NCBI GenBank assembly: GCA_026008535.1
Contig: BRKX01000014.1
Span: 54,175,006 to 54,239,005, forward strand
Reading direction: 5' to 3'
Source of the DNA: Perilla frutescens
Lineage: Eukaryota; Streptophyta; Magnoliopsida; Lamiales; Lamiaceae
Length of the DNA: 64,000 bases
A model generated the notes under the pieces. It did no database searches, had not been told where the DNA came from, and saw only the letters and a program-made list of their open reading frames with translations. The translations under genes and the position numbers were made by a program. Shown piece after piece: positions 43,588-54,590 of this stretch. The number at the start of each line of letters is the position of its first letter. Position 1 is the first letter of the stretch.

Positions 43588-45894
43588 TAGGATTGGGTCG
43601 GTACGGTATATCGAAAATACCGAACGCCATACCGTATATTGTACTGAAATATCGATATCAAAAAATTTCATACCGTTCTCATACCGAAACTTTTGATATA
43701 CCGAAGTTTCAGTATACGCCGTAATAGATATCGATATCGTACGGTATACCGAACATGCCGAACTTCCAAGGTATACCGAACTTTCACGGTATATTGAAAA
43801 TACGTATACCGAAAATACCGAATTTTACATGTACCGATTCGAATTCTACAAATAACAATATAAAAATTCATGTCTCAACAATCAAAATACCAACACCAAT
43901 TACGTTTAATATTCCATGTCTTAATTACTTTAATAATGTATAGTATCTTATGTAATTATATGTAGGAATTTTATTTAGTATTTTTCTTTATTTATTATAT
44001 AATATTCTTCAATATCTAACACATCAAAATGTTATTCTTTTAATTTACGTATATTTTAATTTCATATTATTTTTTGTTATTTTTTTTTAACTTTTAGTAC
44101 TTAATATTCGAGAAGAATATAATTGTTAACTATCAATTCATAACTTATATTAAATTGGATTAAATATTTGCTAAGCTTTTATGTTAAGCTTACTATATAT
44201 TATATTTTTGTGGAATTTAATGAACTCTTACATTTTTATTTTCTCTTCTTATGAAGTATTTTTCTTTTATTTTTTATATAACATACTTTATTCATAAGTC
44301 GTAATTGTAATAATATTAGTTTATTATCTTTAATATTAGTCATGTTCAATTTCAATATCTAAACATTAAAGTATTATTCTCTTAATTTCATATAATTTTT
44401 TTGTTATTTTATTTTTTAACTTTTAGTGCTTAATATTGAAGAAGAATACAAGGTTACTATTTATTATGTATATTTTTAAATTGTTCACTATCAATCCATA
44501 ACTTATATTAAATTGGATTATATATATTTGCTAAGCTCTTATGTTAAACCTCCTAAATATTATAATTTTTTAGGAATTTACGTATATTTTAATTTCATAT
44601 TATTTTTTTGTTAATTTTTTTTTTTTTTACTTTTAGTGCTTAATAATGGAGAAGAATATATAAGGTTGCTTAATATTGGAGATATTCGGTTACTATTTAT
44701 TATGTATTTGTTTAAATAGTTCATTTTCAATTCATAACTTATGCATTTTTGATTGTATATATTTGCTAAGCTTTTATGTTAAATTTACTAAATATTGTAT
44801 TTTTTGTATAATTTATTGAACTCTAACATTTGTTTTACCTTCTTATTTAGTATTTTCTTTTATTTCTCCTATAATTTACTTTACTCATAAGTCGTAATTG
44901 TAACAATATTAGTTTATTATCTTTTATTAGTCATGTTCAACTTCAATATCTAAACATCAAAGTGTTATTCTCATAATTTATGTATATTCTAGTGTCTTAT
45001 TATTATTTTGTTATTTTTTTAACTTTTAGTGTTTAATATTGGAGGAGAATATAAGGTTGCTATTTATTATGTATACTTTTAAATTGTTCATTTTCAATTC
45101 AAAACTTATGTATTTTTTATTATATATATTTTCTAAACTTTTATGTTAAACTTAGTAAATATTATATTTTTTTAGAATTTAATGAACTCTAAAATATTTT
45201 TTATCTTCTTATTTAGTAATTTTCTTTTATTTCTCTTATAATTTTTTTTAACTTTTAGTGTTTAATATTGGAGAGTAGTATTGGGTGTTTAATAATAAAT
45301 GAATAAGATTACTATTTTTTTAGTTATTACATATAACTTTCAATTGTTCACTTTATTATGTAATAGTTTAAATTATACTTGATTTTATGATATATTCAAA
45401 TTGTAAATATATGTTGCAAAATTGTAGATCAACATAATTTAAATATAATCATTAGATTATTTTTTTTCTTTTATTGTTATGTATTTGTCACTTATTATAT
45501 TTAGTAGTCATGTGTACTCAAATGAAATTTGTGTACTACAATAACCATAAATTGAAAAAAAAAAAAAAGTCATCAGTATGGTACTGTATACCGATATACC
45601 GTTTATACTGACATATCAAAATACCAATTTATAACTAAATATCGATATATACCGATATACCGGTATATAACGAAAATTCGGTATACCTAAGACCGGTATA
45701 TATCGAAAATATCAGTATATATTGAATAATGCGGTATACCGAAAATTTTGTATACCGTGGTATATCGAGAATTTTCAAATTTCATATCGATGTCGTATCG
45801 AAAATTTCAGTATTCTGAAAATTCTACATTTTCGGTATTTTTTCAGTACGATAAGTACGGTATTTCGATATTTCGATATTTTTTTCCATCCCTA
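43588..45894. mobile_element. Simple-motif hAT-like element (GGTATACCGAA family), 2.3 kb
   Basis: The left end TAGGATTGGGTCGGTACGG and right end CCATCCCTA are imperfect inverses. The flanks GTGGTGTA and GTAGTATA (43580-43587, 45895-45902) agree at six of eight bases. Subterminal arrays of GTATACCGAAAATACCG and CGATATCG fill 43600-43830 and 45570-45880. The AT-rich interior contains four or five degenerate copies of a roughly 200-350 bp unit marked by TTTTAACTTTTAGTGCTTAATATTGGAGAAGAATATAAGG-like text (44090, 44420, 44630, 45025, 45250). Confidence 0.75.
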
Positions 45895-45902
45895 GTAGTA
45901 TA

Positions 45903-46478
45903 TAATATCTGAATATGAAATCGTTGGAACATTACACAATAATTATGAGGTTAAATGTAATGAAATTGAAATAATAATGAAATTATTAATTGAAAATGTA
46001 AGAGGTTAAAAGGAATAACCCCAGAGAAATGTGAACACTGCTAATTTACACTTGTACTAGTTAATTCAAATATGTGATAAATCTTTCCAGGGAGGCATAC
46101 TAGTTCTGCACTGTTAACAAGAAATGCCAATTAATTAACTAAGGCAAATATCCAATAACAAAAGGGTTAATTTTCTTAAAATACATAAATTTTTTTATGT
46201 TTTTATTTTTTCACGCGTTTTCACGAATTAATAAACATATGTAAGGTTGCTGCAATTTTTGACCAAAGAATGAATAGAGAGAAAACGTCCGCAACACGTT
46301 TGTCATGTAGAAAATGTTGACTTTTGAGCCCACCACTTTACAGGTGACAACATCCAACAGTGGGTGTGCATTGGAAAAAAGATGGAAACCTCCTTCACAA
46401 AGTTAACATGGAGTAGGTGGTGATCTTAAATCTTTGATATAGTTGACTCAATAATTTTTTTGCACACTACATTCCACA
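45903..46478. other. Intergenic DNA, no gene seen
   Basis: No recognisable element; the run ends at the CACTA terminus at 46479. Confidence 0.4.
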
Positions 46479-47555
46479 CACTACAAAAAAAACGCCGATT
46501 AGCGACAGAATTTTCTGTCGTTAATCCGGTATATTCCGTCGTTATTTGTCACTACCGGCGGATTAACGACGGAACACGGCCGTCGTTATATCTTTAGTCG
46601 GTAAACCAAATTTACGACGGAAAATGTCAGTCGTTAGCTTTAACGACGGCCATAATGACGGATATAATCCGTCGTTAAGTCTTGTGTCGTCTACAGTTGT
46701 TAAGATTTACGACAGAAGTAACAAGGGACATATTCCGTCGTTAATAATTAAAAATAAATAAAATTAAAACTAAATTAAAATATAACGATGGAAATGTTCC
46801 GTCGTTAATAATTAAAAATAAATAAATAAAATTATTAGAAAAATAGTAACGACGGAAATATTCCGTCGTTAATAATTAAAAATAAATAAATAAAATTATT
46901 AAAATATATTAACGACGGAATATTTCCGTCGTTAATAATTAAATAAAAATATAACGACGGAATATTTCCGTCGTTAATAATTAAAAAAAATAAAAAAATC
47001 GGTTTTATTTTTTTTTATATTTTTTGATTGTTTTTTTTTTTAATTTTGATTATTGTTTGTAAATAAATTATTAAAGAACTTTAATAAACACGTAAAATAA
47101 TATATATAAATCTCCAATAAAATACATAAAATGTCATAAAATGTAATAAAAGTGTATAAAATACAAATAATAATAGTAATGTGAACATCAAGATGGAGGA
47201 GGGCCCCTAAACTGCGCCCGCATCAGCTCGAACATCTCGGCCTGCTGGCGTATCATCTCCTGCTGCTGATCGATCTTCTCCTGCTGGGCTTGGAGAAGCG
47301 CTGCCTGTGCATCCATCTGTTGGCGAAGAGCCGCTTGCTGGGCCTCCATCTGCTCCTGGAGTGTCGGGCTGTGAAGGAGCTGCAGATGAGACGCTAGGAG
47401 TTGAATAACTCCGTGATCGGCTGCCGAGCCCAAACACTCGATTCTTCTTCGAGTGTCGGCGGGCAGCGTCGACATATACAGCGCTCATGTCCACTGGTGG
47501 TGGCGCCTCATCTGTGCCAGGAGTCGGCTGGCTCAACTCCTCAACCCGGGCAAAT
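46479..47555 (-). mobile_element. CACTA (En/Spm) transposon end with subterminal repeats
   Basis: The terminus CACTACAAAAAAAACGCCG is a standard CACTA inverted end. From 46500 to 46985 it carries more than ten copies of AACGACGGAA / TTCCGTCGTTA in both directions, the usual transposase-binding subterminal repeats. Further in lies a minus-strand coding fragment (47188-47555), so this is the 3' side of the element. The opposite end is missing; the element is cut by the Tat-type retrotransposon sequence starting at about 47560. Confidence 0.88.
47188..47555 (-). pseudogene. C-terminal fragment of a CACTA-encoded protein (Transposase_24 type)
   Basis: The minus strand reads ELSQPTPGTDEAPPPVD, AVYVDAARR, KKNRVFGLGS, a pattern well known from plant En/Spm ORFs. 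After a frame change near 47395 it continues as a Q-rich coiled coil (LQEQMEAQQAALRQQMDAQ, IDQQQEMIRQQAEMFELMR) ending in a stop at 47188. The break and the lost N-terminal part make it non-functional. Confidence 0.8.
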
Positions 47556-47567
47556 ACATCAGCCTAT

Positions 47568-47783
47568 TTACAAATTATTCCCTTGATTATTAGCCATATT
47601 GGATTCTGCAGATGATGTTGTATCTTCAAACTCGTGTTCCTCAGCAGATTCAGATATGGGAGTGAGATTGGATGTTGAAGAAGTTGCTTGTTTTGCCTTT
47701 TCTGTTTCTTTCCTTATTTTCCGTGCAGATTTCTCAACTTCAGGATCAAAGATGAGTTCACCTGTACGAGAAGATCGGGGCAT
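47568..47783 (-). pseudogene. Gag N-terminal fragment, Tat/Athila-type gypsy retrotransposon
   Basis: From ATG 47783 the minus strand encodes MPRSSRTGELIFDPEVEKSA, RKIRKETEK and then MANNQGNN, resembling the start of Tat/Athila-group gag proteins. It lies 56 nt after the primer-binding site. Only about 70 codons remain before the junction with CACTA sequence. Confidence 0.65.
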
Positions 47784-47838
47784 AAACAAAAAATAGACAA
47801 ATTAAACAATAAAATGAAAGAAAGATTACTATTGCCGT

Positions 47839-47856
47839 TCCCCGGCAACGGCGCCA
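47839..47856 (-). other. Primer-binding site of the Tat/Athila-type element (tRNA-Asp type)
   Basis: The minus strand reads TGGCGCCGTTGCCGGGGA, the primer-binding site typical for Athila/Tat elements, 3 nt inside the LTR edge. Confidence 0.8.
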
Positions 47857-47859
47857 ACT

Positions 47860-49027
47860 TGATACGCGGTCGTCACGCGCCCAAAATAAAACTGCTCTTC
47901 CAAATGCCCAATAAGGGTGTAGTAGGTGGAAAATACAGGTCGAATCCACAGGGAACGGTGTATTCTTTCTTTCAAAGGTAACTTTGGTGGTTTTGAGAGA
48001 GTTTAATTAACTAATGAAACAAAACAGAAGAGAAAAGAATCAATATGATAAAAACCCGGATGAGATTGTAAATAAAAAGAGATATGACCATATCGTTCAT
48101 CGGTGCATTGATTTTAATTCACAATTCTTATAAATCAGTTATAGAATACCGGAACCCCTGACATATTCCTTATTCCTCCTTACGAATCATTGAACAAAAG
48201 AACTCTTATTATCCAAAATCTTATTAATTAACAACCCGCAAGAACCCTTAACAGCATTAAGAATTAGAGGAACCCAATTATGTTATAAGCATTCAAACCC
48301 GTATGCCCTTAACATCCCCGTATGCCCACTGACAAAGAGAGTCAGTTTTACCACATATAGAATTGAATCGACAATTACAGATCTTACAATTCTATTGGCT
48401 TTAGATATTAATTAACAACTATATATTGACCACTATATAATTAATTAATTAAGAACTAAACGTATTATCGCAGAACATAACGGAGTATAAGAATACGAAT
48501 CATATAAAATCTAATTTGACCTCACGATATGGGCATATCAACAATTATCACAACCTCATTCCGGAAAATAAACTTAGCTACTCATATTAAGATTAAACCA
48601 AACGATAATCATAACATAAGCAACCACTGAATTGAAATAAACTTACGAACAAGTTCTCCAGAATATTCTTGCAATTCTTAACAAATAAATTAACTAAAAG
48701 TAAAACGTGAAATTAAAACTACTTGTGGAATCCAGAATGCCTCTTCCAAATGACCTCACAACTTTATATAGGCAAACAATAATTTAAGAGTCATCAAGGC
48801 GTATCGTGATTTTTGCTAAGCAATCGCCGATTTCTTCCTTCAGAACCGATCATTCTCTCTTTCATCATCTTTTTATTAATTTATTTCCTTGTTCTTCTGA
48901 TTCTTTCATAAATGTGAATCGTTCCTTCCTTTCTCATATTTTTCCTGCAATAATCATAAAAATAATATGTTAAGTCTCAAATATATAAAAATATAGATAA
49001 TAAAGATGCAATATTTGTGACTTATCA
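47860..49027 (-). mobile_element. 5' LTR of a Tat/Athila-type retrotransposon, 1168 bp
   Basis: In minus orientation it starts TGATAAGTCACAAATATTGC (49027) and ends ...GCGTATCA (47860), directly before the primer-binding site. The right flank is GTATC; a partner duplication cannot be found because the rest of the element is deleted. It contains no credible gene. Confidence 0.8.
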
Positions 49028-49598
49028 GTATCCTTTCTCAACATCCTTTTTTTGCAACAATTCTCAACCTTTGATTGTTGACGTATATATGTATTAATAT
49101 AATTCAAATCTTCTATTCAACAATTTTTATTTTGAAAATACTGTCTAATAAAAATACAAATTTTTAATTAATATAAATTCACAAAATCTTGCATCATCCA
49201 TTTCAGAAAGCTTCAGTATAAAGTTAATTAAACTTACTAAAATAATTTAAATATTTAATGAGTTCAAAATACTATTAATTATATGATTTTTTACTATAAT
49301 GATAAAACACCTTATCGCACATCAATTAATATAGTTTACCTCAAAAGTAAATTATATTTTTAACCCCTTTATGTTATCAATTAATTTACGTATTATATCA
49401 CGATACACTGAATCAATTGAACTATTTTAATTATTACACATGTCGTAAAATATTAACTTTTTGTGTGTATTTTATCCAAACATACATTTAATACTATATT
49501 TTTTTATTGAAATATAAATGACTACATTGAACAAATAAAACTAAAAATAACTTAACTCAATTAAAATGATTTTGAATGTATAAATATCATGTGTTTAA

Positions 49599-49638
<40 letters not shown>

Positions 49639-50781
49639 AACTTTATTATAGCAACATGTGTTGCTCAATGATAAAGAAATGATAAAAGTTTGGTTAATAG
49701 TTTTTTGTGATATATTGTGTTCAAGGTTTCATGTTCAATATATTTTTCAAAATGTTATACATTGTTTACAATTTTTTTAAGAAAAATATAATTTGATTGA
49801 CAGTTGTAATTGTTGATTCAATGACTAACTAATTTAATTAGTAGTACAATATATATCATTCCTTCCACCCGAGGAGTTTAATCATCTCATTCAATCACAA
49901 CACATAATATATATCATTCTATAAAAAACCATAATGTATAACACTTGTACATATAACTACGTATTATATTATTGTTCTATATTATGTTTAGCTAAATAAT
50001 TTGGGAATTTATGTTAAATAATTAGTAGTTCAATCTAAGTGGAAAATATTCAATTCTTCCATTTCGACTCTTTTATCAATAATTGGACTATATTCATTCT
50101 CAGTCACATGATTATGGGTAGTCAACATAATCCATATTCCAAAAAATTGTGCAATATTCATTCCCCCCAAATATTTAATTAACTATTCTTAATTAACTGA
50201 ATAATCTAATATAAAATATATTATATATAATTATCAAACCAACCAATATTCTAAATTTCTCAAATATAAATTAATAAGCTAGAAAAACATAACATTTGAA
50301 CCAAAATTTAAAATTTATTTTTCCAATCAATCATTTATTATTGTAATATTTTAAAAGCAATGTATAAATTTTAAATTCGTTTAAAGTTGGTGATTTTTTT
50401 TACAATTAACCATATTTTTAAAACTTTGTCTAGCAACTTTCAAAATAGAGATCCCAAATTTTTCTACATTAATCAATTCTTATATTTATCTCCATCATTG
50501 ACTTTTTTTAGGTGTTCTTCACATTAATAGATATATTTTCTAATAGCTCAACATATATCATCTACATGTCTTGTTAGTGCAGTCAACATTATCCGAGACC
50601 GACAATAAATAAAGAAGTTGAAATTTAGTTTTAATAAATTTAATTGAAACTACTTTTAATCATATGAATGAGAATTAACATATAAATTTCAAGGAATAAA
50701 TTAAAATTTAGCATTTTGGTTGTATATATTATGGAACTTTTTTTTTCAATTTTCTTTCATACCATATAACATGATTCAGAA

Positions 50782-50784
<3 letters not shown>
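49028..50784. other. AT-rich intergenic DNA with an (AT)n tract
   Basis: An (AT)n microsatellite occupies 49601-49634. No gene or bordered transposon is recognisable elsewhere. Confidence 0.5.

Positions 50785-50824
<40 letters not shown>
50785..50824. repeat. (CA)n microsatellite
   Basis: About 20 uninterrupted AC units. Confidence 0.97.
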
Positions 50825-50826
<2 letters not shown>

Positions 50827-50839
50827 TAGTCTAATTGAT

Positions 50840-50945
50840 CCTCTTATCTTTTTTCCCCACATTAAGAAGATGAGTTCTTCTTTCTTTTATCACTTAGAAG
50901 CCGTGTGAGATGAAAGTCTCATGCACGGTTTTGAATGAGAGAATA
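50840..50945 (+). other. Organelle-type group II intron domain V fragment
   Basis: 50898-50932 reads AAGCCGTGTGAGATGAAAG then TCTCATGCACGGTTT. It folds as the domain V hairpin of plant organellar group II introns: GAGCCGT.TGAG stem, GAAA-type loop, bulge, and CTCATG.ACGGTT return arm. It is followed by TGAATGAGAGAA as in chloroplast introns. No trans splicing partner or gene is around it, so it is best read as a small insertion of plastid DNA into the nucleus; the exact plastid gene was not determined. Confidence 0.75.
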
Positions 50946-50999
50946 TTGACTGATAACTTCTTAAGAACAATGAGGTTAGTTTATAATCTTTCCATAAAT

Positions 51000-52088
51000 T
51001 TAAGTTTTTATTTTTCAATCTCTTCATTGGGATGTAATATGTATAAACTATACAATAGTACAATTCTATTGAAATAATATTTAAATTATAAAATATAATA
51101 TATTATATGTGGAGAATTAATCATATATATATTATGTTTTTTTTTTCTTTCTTATTTGATATGACTAATATGATGCAAAAATAATTGGTGGGGAATTAAT
51201 TGATGTGGATGAAGAATTGTAATAGTACAATACTATTGAAATAAATATAATATACTACAGGTGAATAATTAAATATAGAATGATTGATGGAAAAGAAATT
51301 CTTGATTTTTGATAGATAACTTCTCAAGTATTATCGACTTAGTTTATAATCTTTCTATAAATTCAAGCTTTTATTTTTCAATCACTTCATTCGGATGTAA
51401 TTTATGTAGACGATGTAATTGATGGAGAATTAATTATGTGTGTGAATGAAAAATTATAATACTACAATTCTATTGAATTAATTATCTAATTTATTATATT
51501 ATTGTGGGATTATACTTTTTATTTTCTTTCTTGTTTGTTGTGGTTGATATGATAGAGAAATAATTGGTGGAAAATTAATATGATGTGGATATATAAAGAA
51601 TTGAAAGAGTACAATATACTATTGAAATAAATATAATATATTATATTGAATAATTAATTATATATTATAGTATATTACTATTTTACCCGTAAATTAAGTG
51701 CATATTATGGATATAATAGACAAATCATACTTTGTAAGAAATTAAATAAATATAATATATTATATTTACAACTAATTATTTTTAATATTTTATATTAGGG
51801 ATAATTTTATTTAGTAGAGTTCAATTATAACAAAACTATTGAAATAAATATAATATATTATATTACAAAAAAATATATTATTTATAATATTTTATATTAG
51901 GGATAATTTTATATAGTAGAGTTCAATTATAACAAAACTATTGAAATAAATATAATATATTATATTTACAAAAAAATTATAATATATTATATTACTTTTT
52001 TACCCTTAAATTAAGTGCAAATTGTGGACATAATAGGCAAATCATATTTTGTAAGAAACATCCACACTTTTTATATAAGTATAGATAT
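51000..52088. repeat. AT-rich degenerate repeats, possible minus-strand Helitron
   Basis: A unit holding TTGAAATAAATATAATATAT recurs at about 51235, 51625, 51840 and 51940, and 51795-51895 is repeated directly at 51896-51990. A longer block (TTACCCxTAAATTAAGTGCA, GGCAAATCATATTTTGTAAG) occurs at 51680-51750 and 51995-52055. Read on the minus strand from 52086, TCTATACTTATATAAAAAGTG resembles a Helitron 5' end, but no 3' end was found. The same region contains AATTGTGGACATAATAGGCA. No gene. Confidence 0.45.
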
Positions 52089-52090
52089 GC

Positions 52091-52890
52091 TTAGAGTTGT
52101 CAAAACGGGCCAGCGGGGCGGGACGGGTGGCGGACTCGGAAAGCCCGCCTTTTGGCGGGGCAGGGCGGGGAAGCCCGCCAGAGGGGCGGGCCCAAAAAAG
52201 CAGGGTCCTACCCGCCCCGGCCTAAGCCCGCGGGTTGGCGCCCGCCGGCCCGCAGGCTTTCCTCTTTTTTTTTAATGAAATTCCAATGTTAAATTGAAAT
52301 ACAAACTGTGTAATTGTGTTACTTAAAAAAATATTGTTGCCTATTATATTGTTCACATAGGATTCGTATATATATTAAGAATTTAAGATGGTTTGACTAA
52401 ATGCTTGATAATATCAATATGAGATCACATTTTATTTTTTTTGAATCTAGGTAGATCCAAGTAATTCACCATTTAATTAAAGCTCTAATGCTTATGTGTA
52501 CATCTATCCAAGCATATGCATTAACAATTGAAATAGATGGCACTGTAGGAATAATTTCGTTGAATATTTAATTAAATTTAAGGAGCACATTTTATTTCCA
52601 TTAGGGCACCTAGTCAGAATTCAACAAATTAACAGTTAATTATGACAAATGAATTAATTCTCTACCAAAAGAAAATGACACGTTGAAACTTTCATTAATG
52701 TTCACACAACAAATGATTGCTATATCAAATCACTGAGAATATTATAAATTAAGGATAAATTATAGTAACATTTTTCACAATTCAAACTGAAGAAACTTAA
52801 TTTGGGACATTAATTAATTAAATATAAAAAAAATAAAATAATGGCGGGCTGGCGGGCTACCCGCCCCGCTGCGGGCTTTACCCGTCAAAG
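52091..52890. mobile_element. Simple-motif element (GGCGGGC/GCCCGCC family)
   Basis: The left end TTAGAGTTGTCAAAACGGGC is typical of this plant family and is followed by 150 bp of GGCGGG/CCCGCC motifs (52107-52260). The AT-rich middle ends in a second GC array GGCGGGCTGGCGGGCTACCC at 52843-52862. The right terminus is not preserved; the array runs directly into the DUF247-B coding sequence. This GC-rich end supplies the first ATG of that gene. Confidence 0.75.
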
Positions 52891-54271
52891 CCCAGCCCCC
52901 CCACGCGAACCTCTACGCCCATCCCCCCCACACCAAGCCGCCACCTACATCTGCAGAGCTCCAGCCGCCACCAACAGCAGCCGCAGCGAGTGGATGCGAG
53001 TGCTGCACAGAGTTCCACCACGACTACGAGAGAAAAATAAGGCGGCGTACGATCCCTCCATCGTTTCACTGGGGCCATATCACCACGGCCAGCCCCAGTT
53101 CCGTGAGTTTGAAAAATTCAAAGACGAGCTCGTCGACATCATGCTCAAGGCAGACGACCACCGACGCCACCACTTCCGCGCCAATATTCTGGCGCGGATA
53201 GGAGATATCCGGCACTTCTACGGAGGGCTGTCGAGAGACGAGTACGACGACGAAGCACTCGCGGAGATGATGCTCCGAGACGCCTGCGTCGTCTTATACG
53301 TTGTGGAGACAACTGCTGCGAATGAAGAAGTTCAAGAAAACCGTGAGGAGAAAGGTCTGTTTCTGTTGCGACGGCTGGGCGCCTTCCAATGGAATTTAAT
53401 GGCAGTCGATGCTATGTATAAGCTGGAGAATCAGATCCCTTGGTGGCTAATCAACTCACTAATTAAGTCGGCATACGATGGTCATAACAAAGAAGAAGGC
53501 GAAGCACTAATGCTTAGGTTCTTGAGCTACCAAACTTCGGGGGATTCGACGAAGCTGAAACAACTTCCTTGGTACCTAGAGAGAGATGAATACTGTCCTC
53601 TACACCTTCTTGAAGCGGTCCGTATTACTATTCTCGATTTAGATAGCTGCAAACGGTGGAGGAGAAAGAGCTATGCACCAGCAGCAGCAGCAGGTAGTCT
53701 CCTTCAACCGGGAAAGCGGCCGTTTCGATCTGTGACAGAACTGAAAGCGAAGGGGATTCACTTCAAACCGAGCTCCAACTGCCTTCGTGATATCAGGTTT
53801 GACTCATATTACTTCTATGCAGTGCTTCACCTCCCTGTTCTTTCAGTCTCCAAAGCAGACGGAATTCTTTTATCGAACATGGTGGCCCTGGAGATGTCCC
53901 CAGGGACGCCCTGCGACGACATGACGGTGGCGTCGTATCTTGTCCTCATGAAATCAATGATTGAGGACTCCAAGGATGTGAAGGCGCTGCAAGAAAAGGG
54001 AATCATAGTGAGCTTCGTGGGGGAAAGTGAAGAGATTGTCAGAATGTTCAAGGAGATTGATTCTCACGGAATAGAGAACTTCCAAGTTTTTGATGAGATC
54101 AAGATGAGAATCAACGAGCACTGCAACAGCAAAGCCAAGACATGGATTGCAGAGCTCATAAACATCAATTTTCACAGCCCATGGACTGCTGTAGCTCTCC
54201 TTGCCGCCGCCTTTCTGCTCTGCCTCACTTTTCTCCAAACTTACTTCACAATCAATCCAAAAAACACCTAG
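52841..54271 (+). CDS. DUF247 membrane protein, copy B (transposon-derived N-terminus)
   Basis: 476 codons without interruption. The DUF247 core starts at MRVLHRVPPRLREKNKAAYD (residue 52, ATG 52994) and shows VSLGPYHHGQPQFREF, MMLRDACVVL, KLENQIPWWLINSL, HLLEAVRI, ELKAKGIHFKPSS, VLHLPVL, NMVALEMSPGTPC, DVKALQEKGIIVSFV and the terminal helix TAVALLAAAFLLCLTFLQ (about 449-468). About 27 residues present in C and D (NLVNPE...YGEEMATFK) are lost in frame after VRITI. Residues 1-16 are encoded by the end of a GC-rich transposon and 17-39 by unassigned filler. Family members are plasma-membrane-associated plant proteins; grass S/Z incompatibility loci encode two of them, but no role can be assigned here. 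The start is uncertain: 52841 is the first ATG, 52994 gives a family-like 425-residue protein. A convergent NLR relic follows at 54430. Confidence 0.85.
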   Translation: MAGWRATRPAAGFTRQSPAPPREPLRPSPPHQAATYICRAPAATNSSRSEWMRVLHRVPPRLREKNKAAYDPSIVSLGPYHHGQPQFREFEKFKDELVDIMLKADDHRRHHFRANILARIGDIRHFYGGLSRDEYDDEALAEMMLRDACVVLYVVETTAANEEVQENREEKGLFLLRRLGAFQWNLMAVDAMYKLENQIPWWLINSLIKSAYDGHNKEEGEALMLRFLSYQTSGDSTKLKQLPWYLERDEYCPLHLLEAVRITILDLDSCKRWRRKSYAPAAAAGSLLQPGKRPFRSVTELKAKGIHFKPSSNCLRDIRFDSYYFYAVLHLPVLSVSKADGILLSNMVALEMSPGTPCDDMTVASYLVLMKSMIEDSKDVKALQEKGIIVSFVGESEEIVRMFKEIDSHGIENFQVFDEIKMRINEHCNSKAKTWIAELININFHSPWTAVALLAAAFLLCLTFLQTYFTINPKNT

Positions 54272-54429
54272 CTAGCTACCCAGCCTCACTTATTGTGAGA
54301 AATACCATGTCTACTCCAGTGATTATATTAGAGCTAATTAAATGAATTGTAGAGTTGATGTCTGAGTTGCATCTCATTTCAGATTATTAATCATTAAATA
54401 AAAAAAGAAAACCTAGCTCTGGATTAATT

Positions 54430-54590
54430 CATTGCACTAGATCAATATCTTCAAGTACGTAGTAGAAATTTGAGACTCCGGAATTCTCCACCGCCGACCG
54501 CGGGAGTTGACTTCTTTATTGTCCGAACAGCCACATCTTCTTCTCCGGCAGGCGCCTTATCCATCTCTCTGGTGTACTCCTCTTTCAACG
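54430..54590 (-). pseudogene. Truncated NLR copy B
   Basis: On the minus strand the linker before the P-loop (GGAGTACACCAGAGAGATGG, PAGEEDVA, TIKKST) is joined directly to the last LRR region (GAGTCTCAAATTTCTACTAC, CAATATCTTCAAG inverse), as in copies A and D. The coiled coil upstream of that point is lost at 54590. It starts 160 bp after the DUF247-B stop codon, tail to tail. Confidence 0.85.

Noticed and set aside
47401..47981. Plus-strand frames of 61-97 codons
   Set aside because: They are antisense to the CACTA and gag fragments and cross the primer-binding site and LTR edge.
50785..50824. CRISPR-like or protein-coding repeat (HTHTHT)
   Set aside because: Plain dinucleotide microsatellite; there is no spaced repeat array anywhere in the window.
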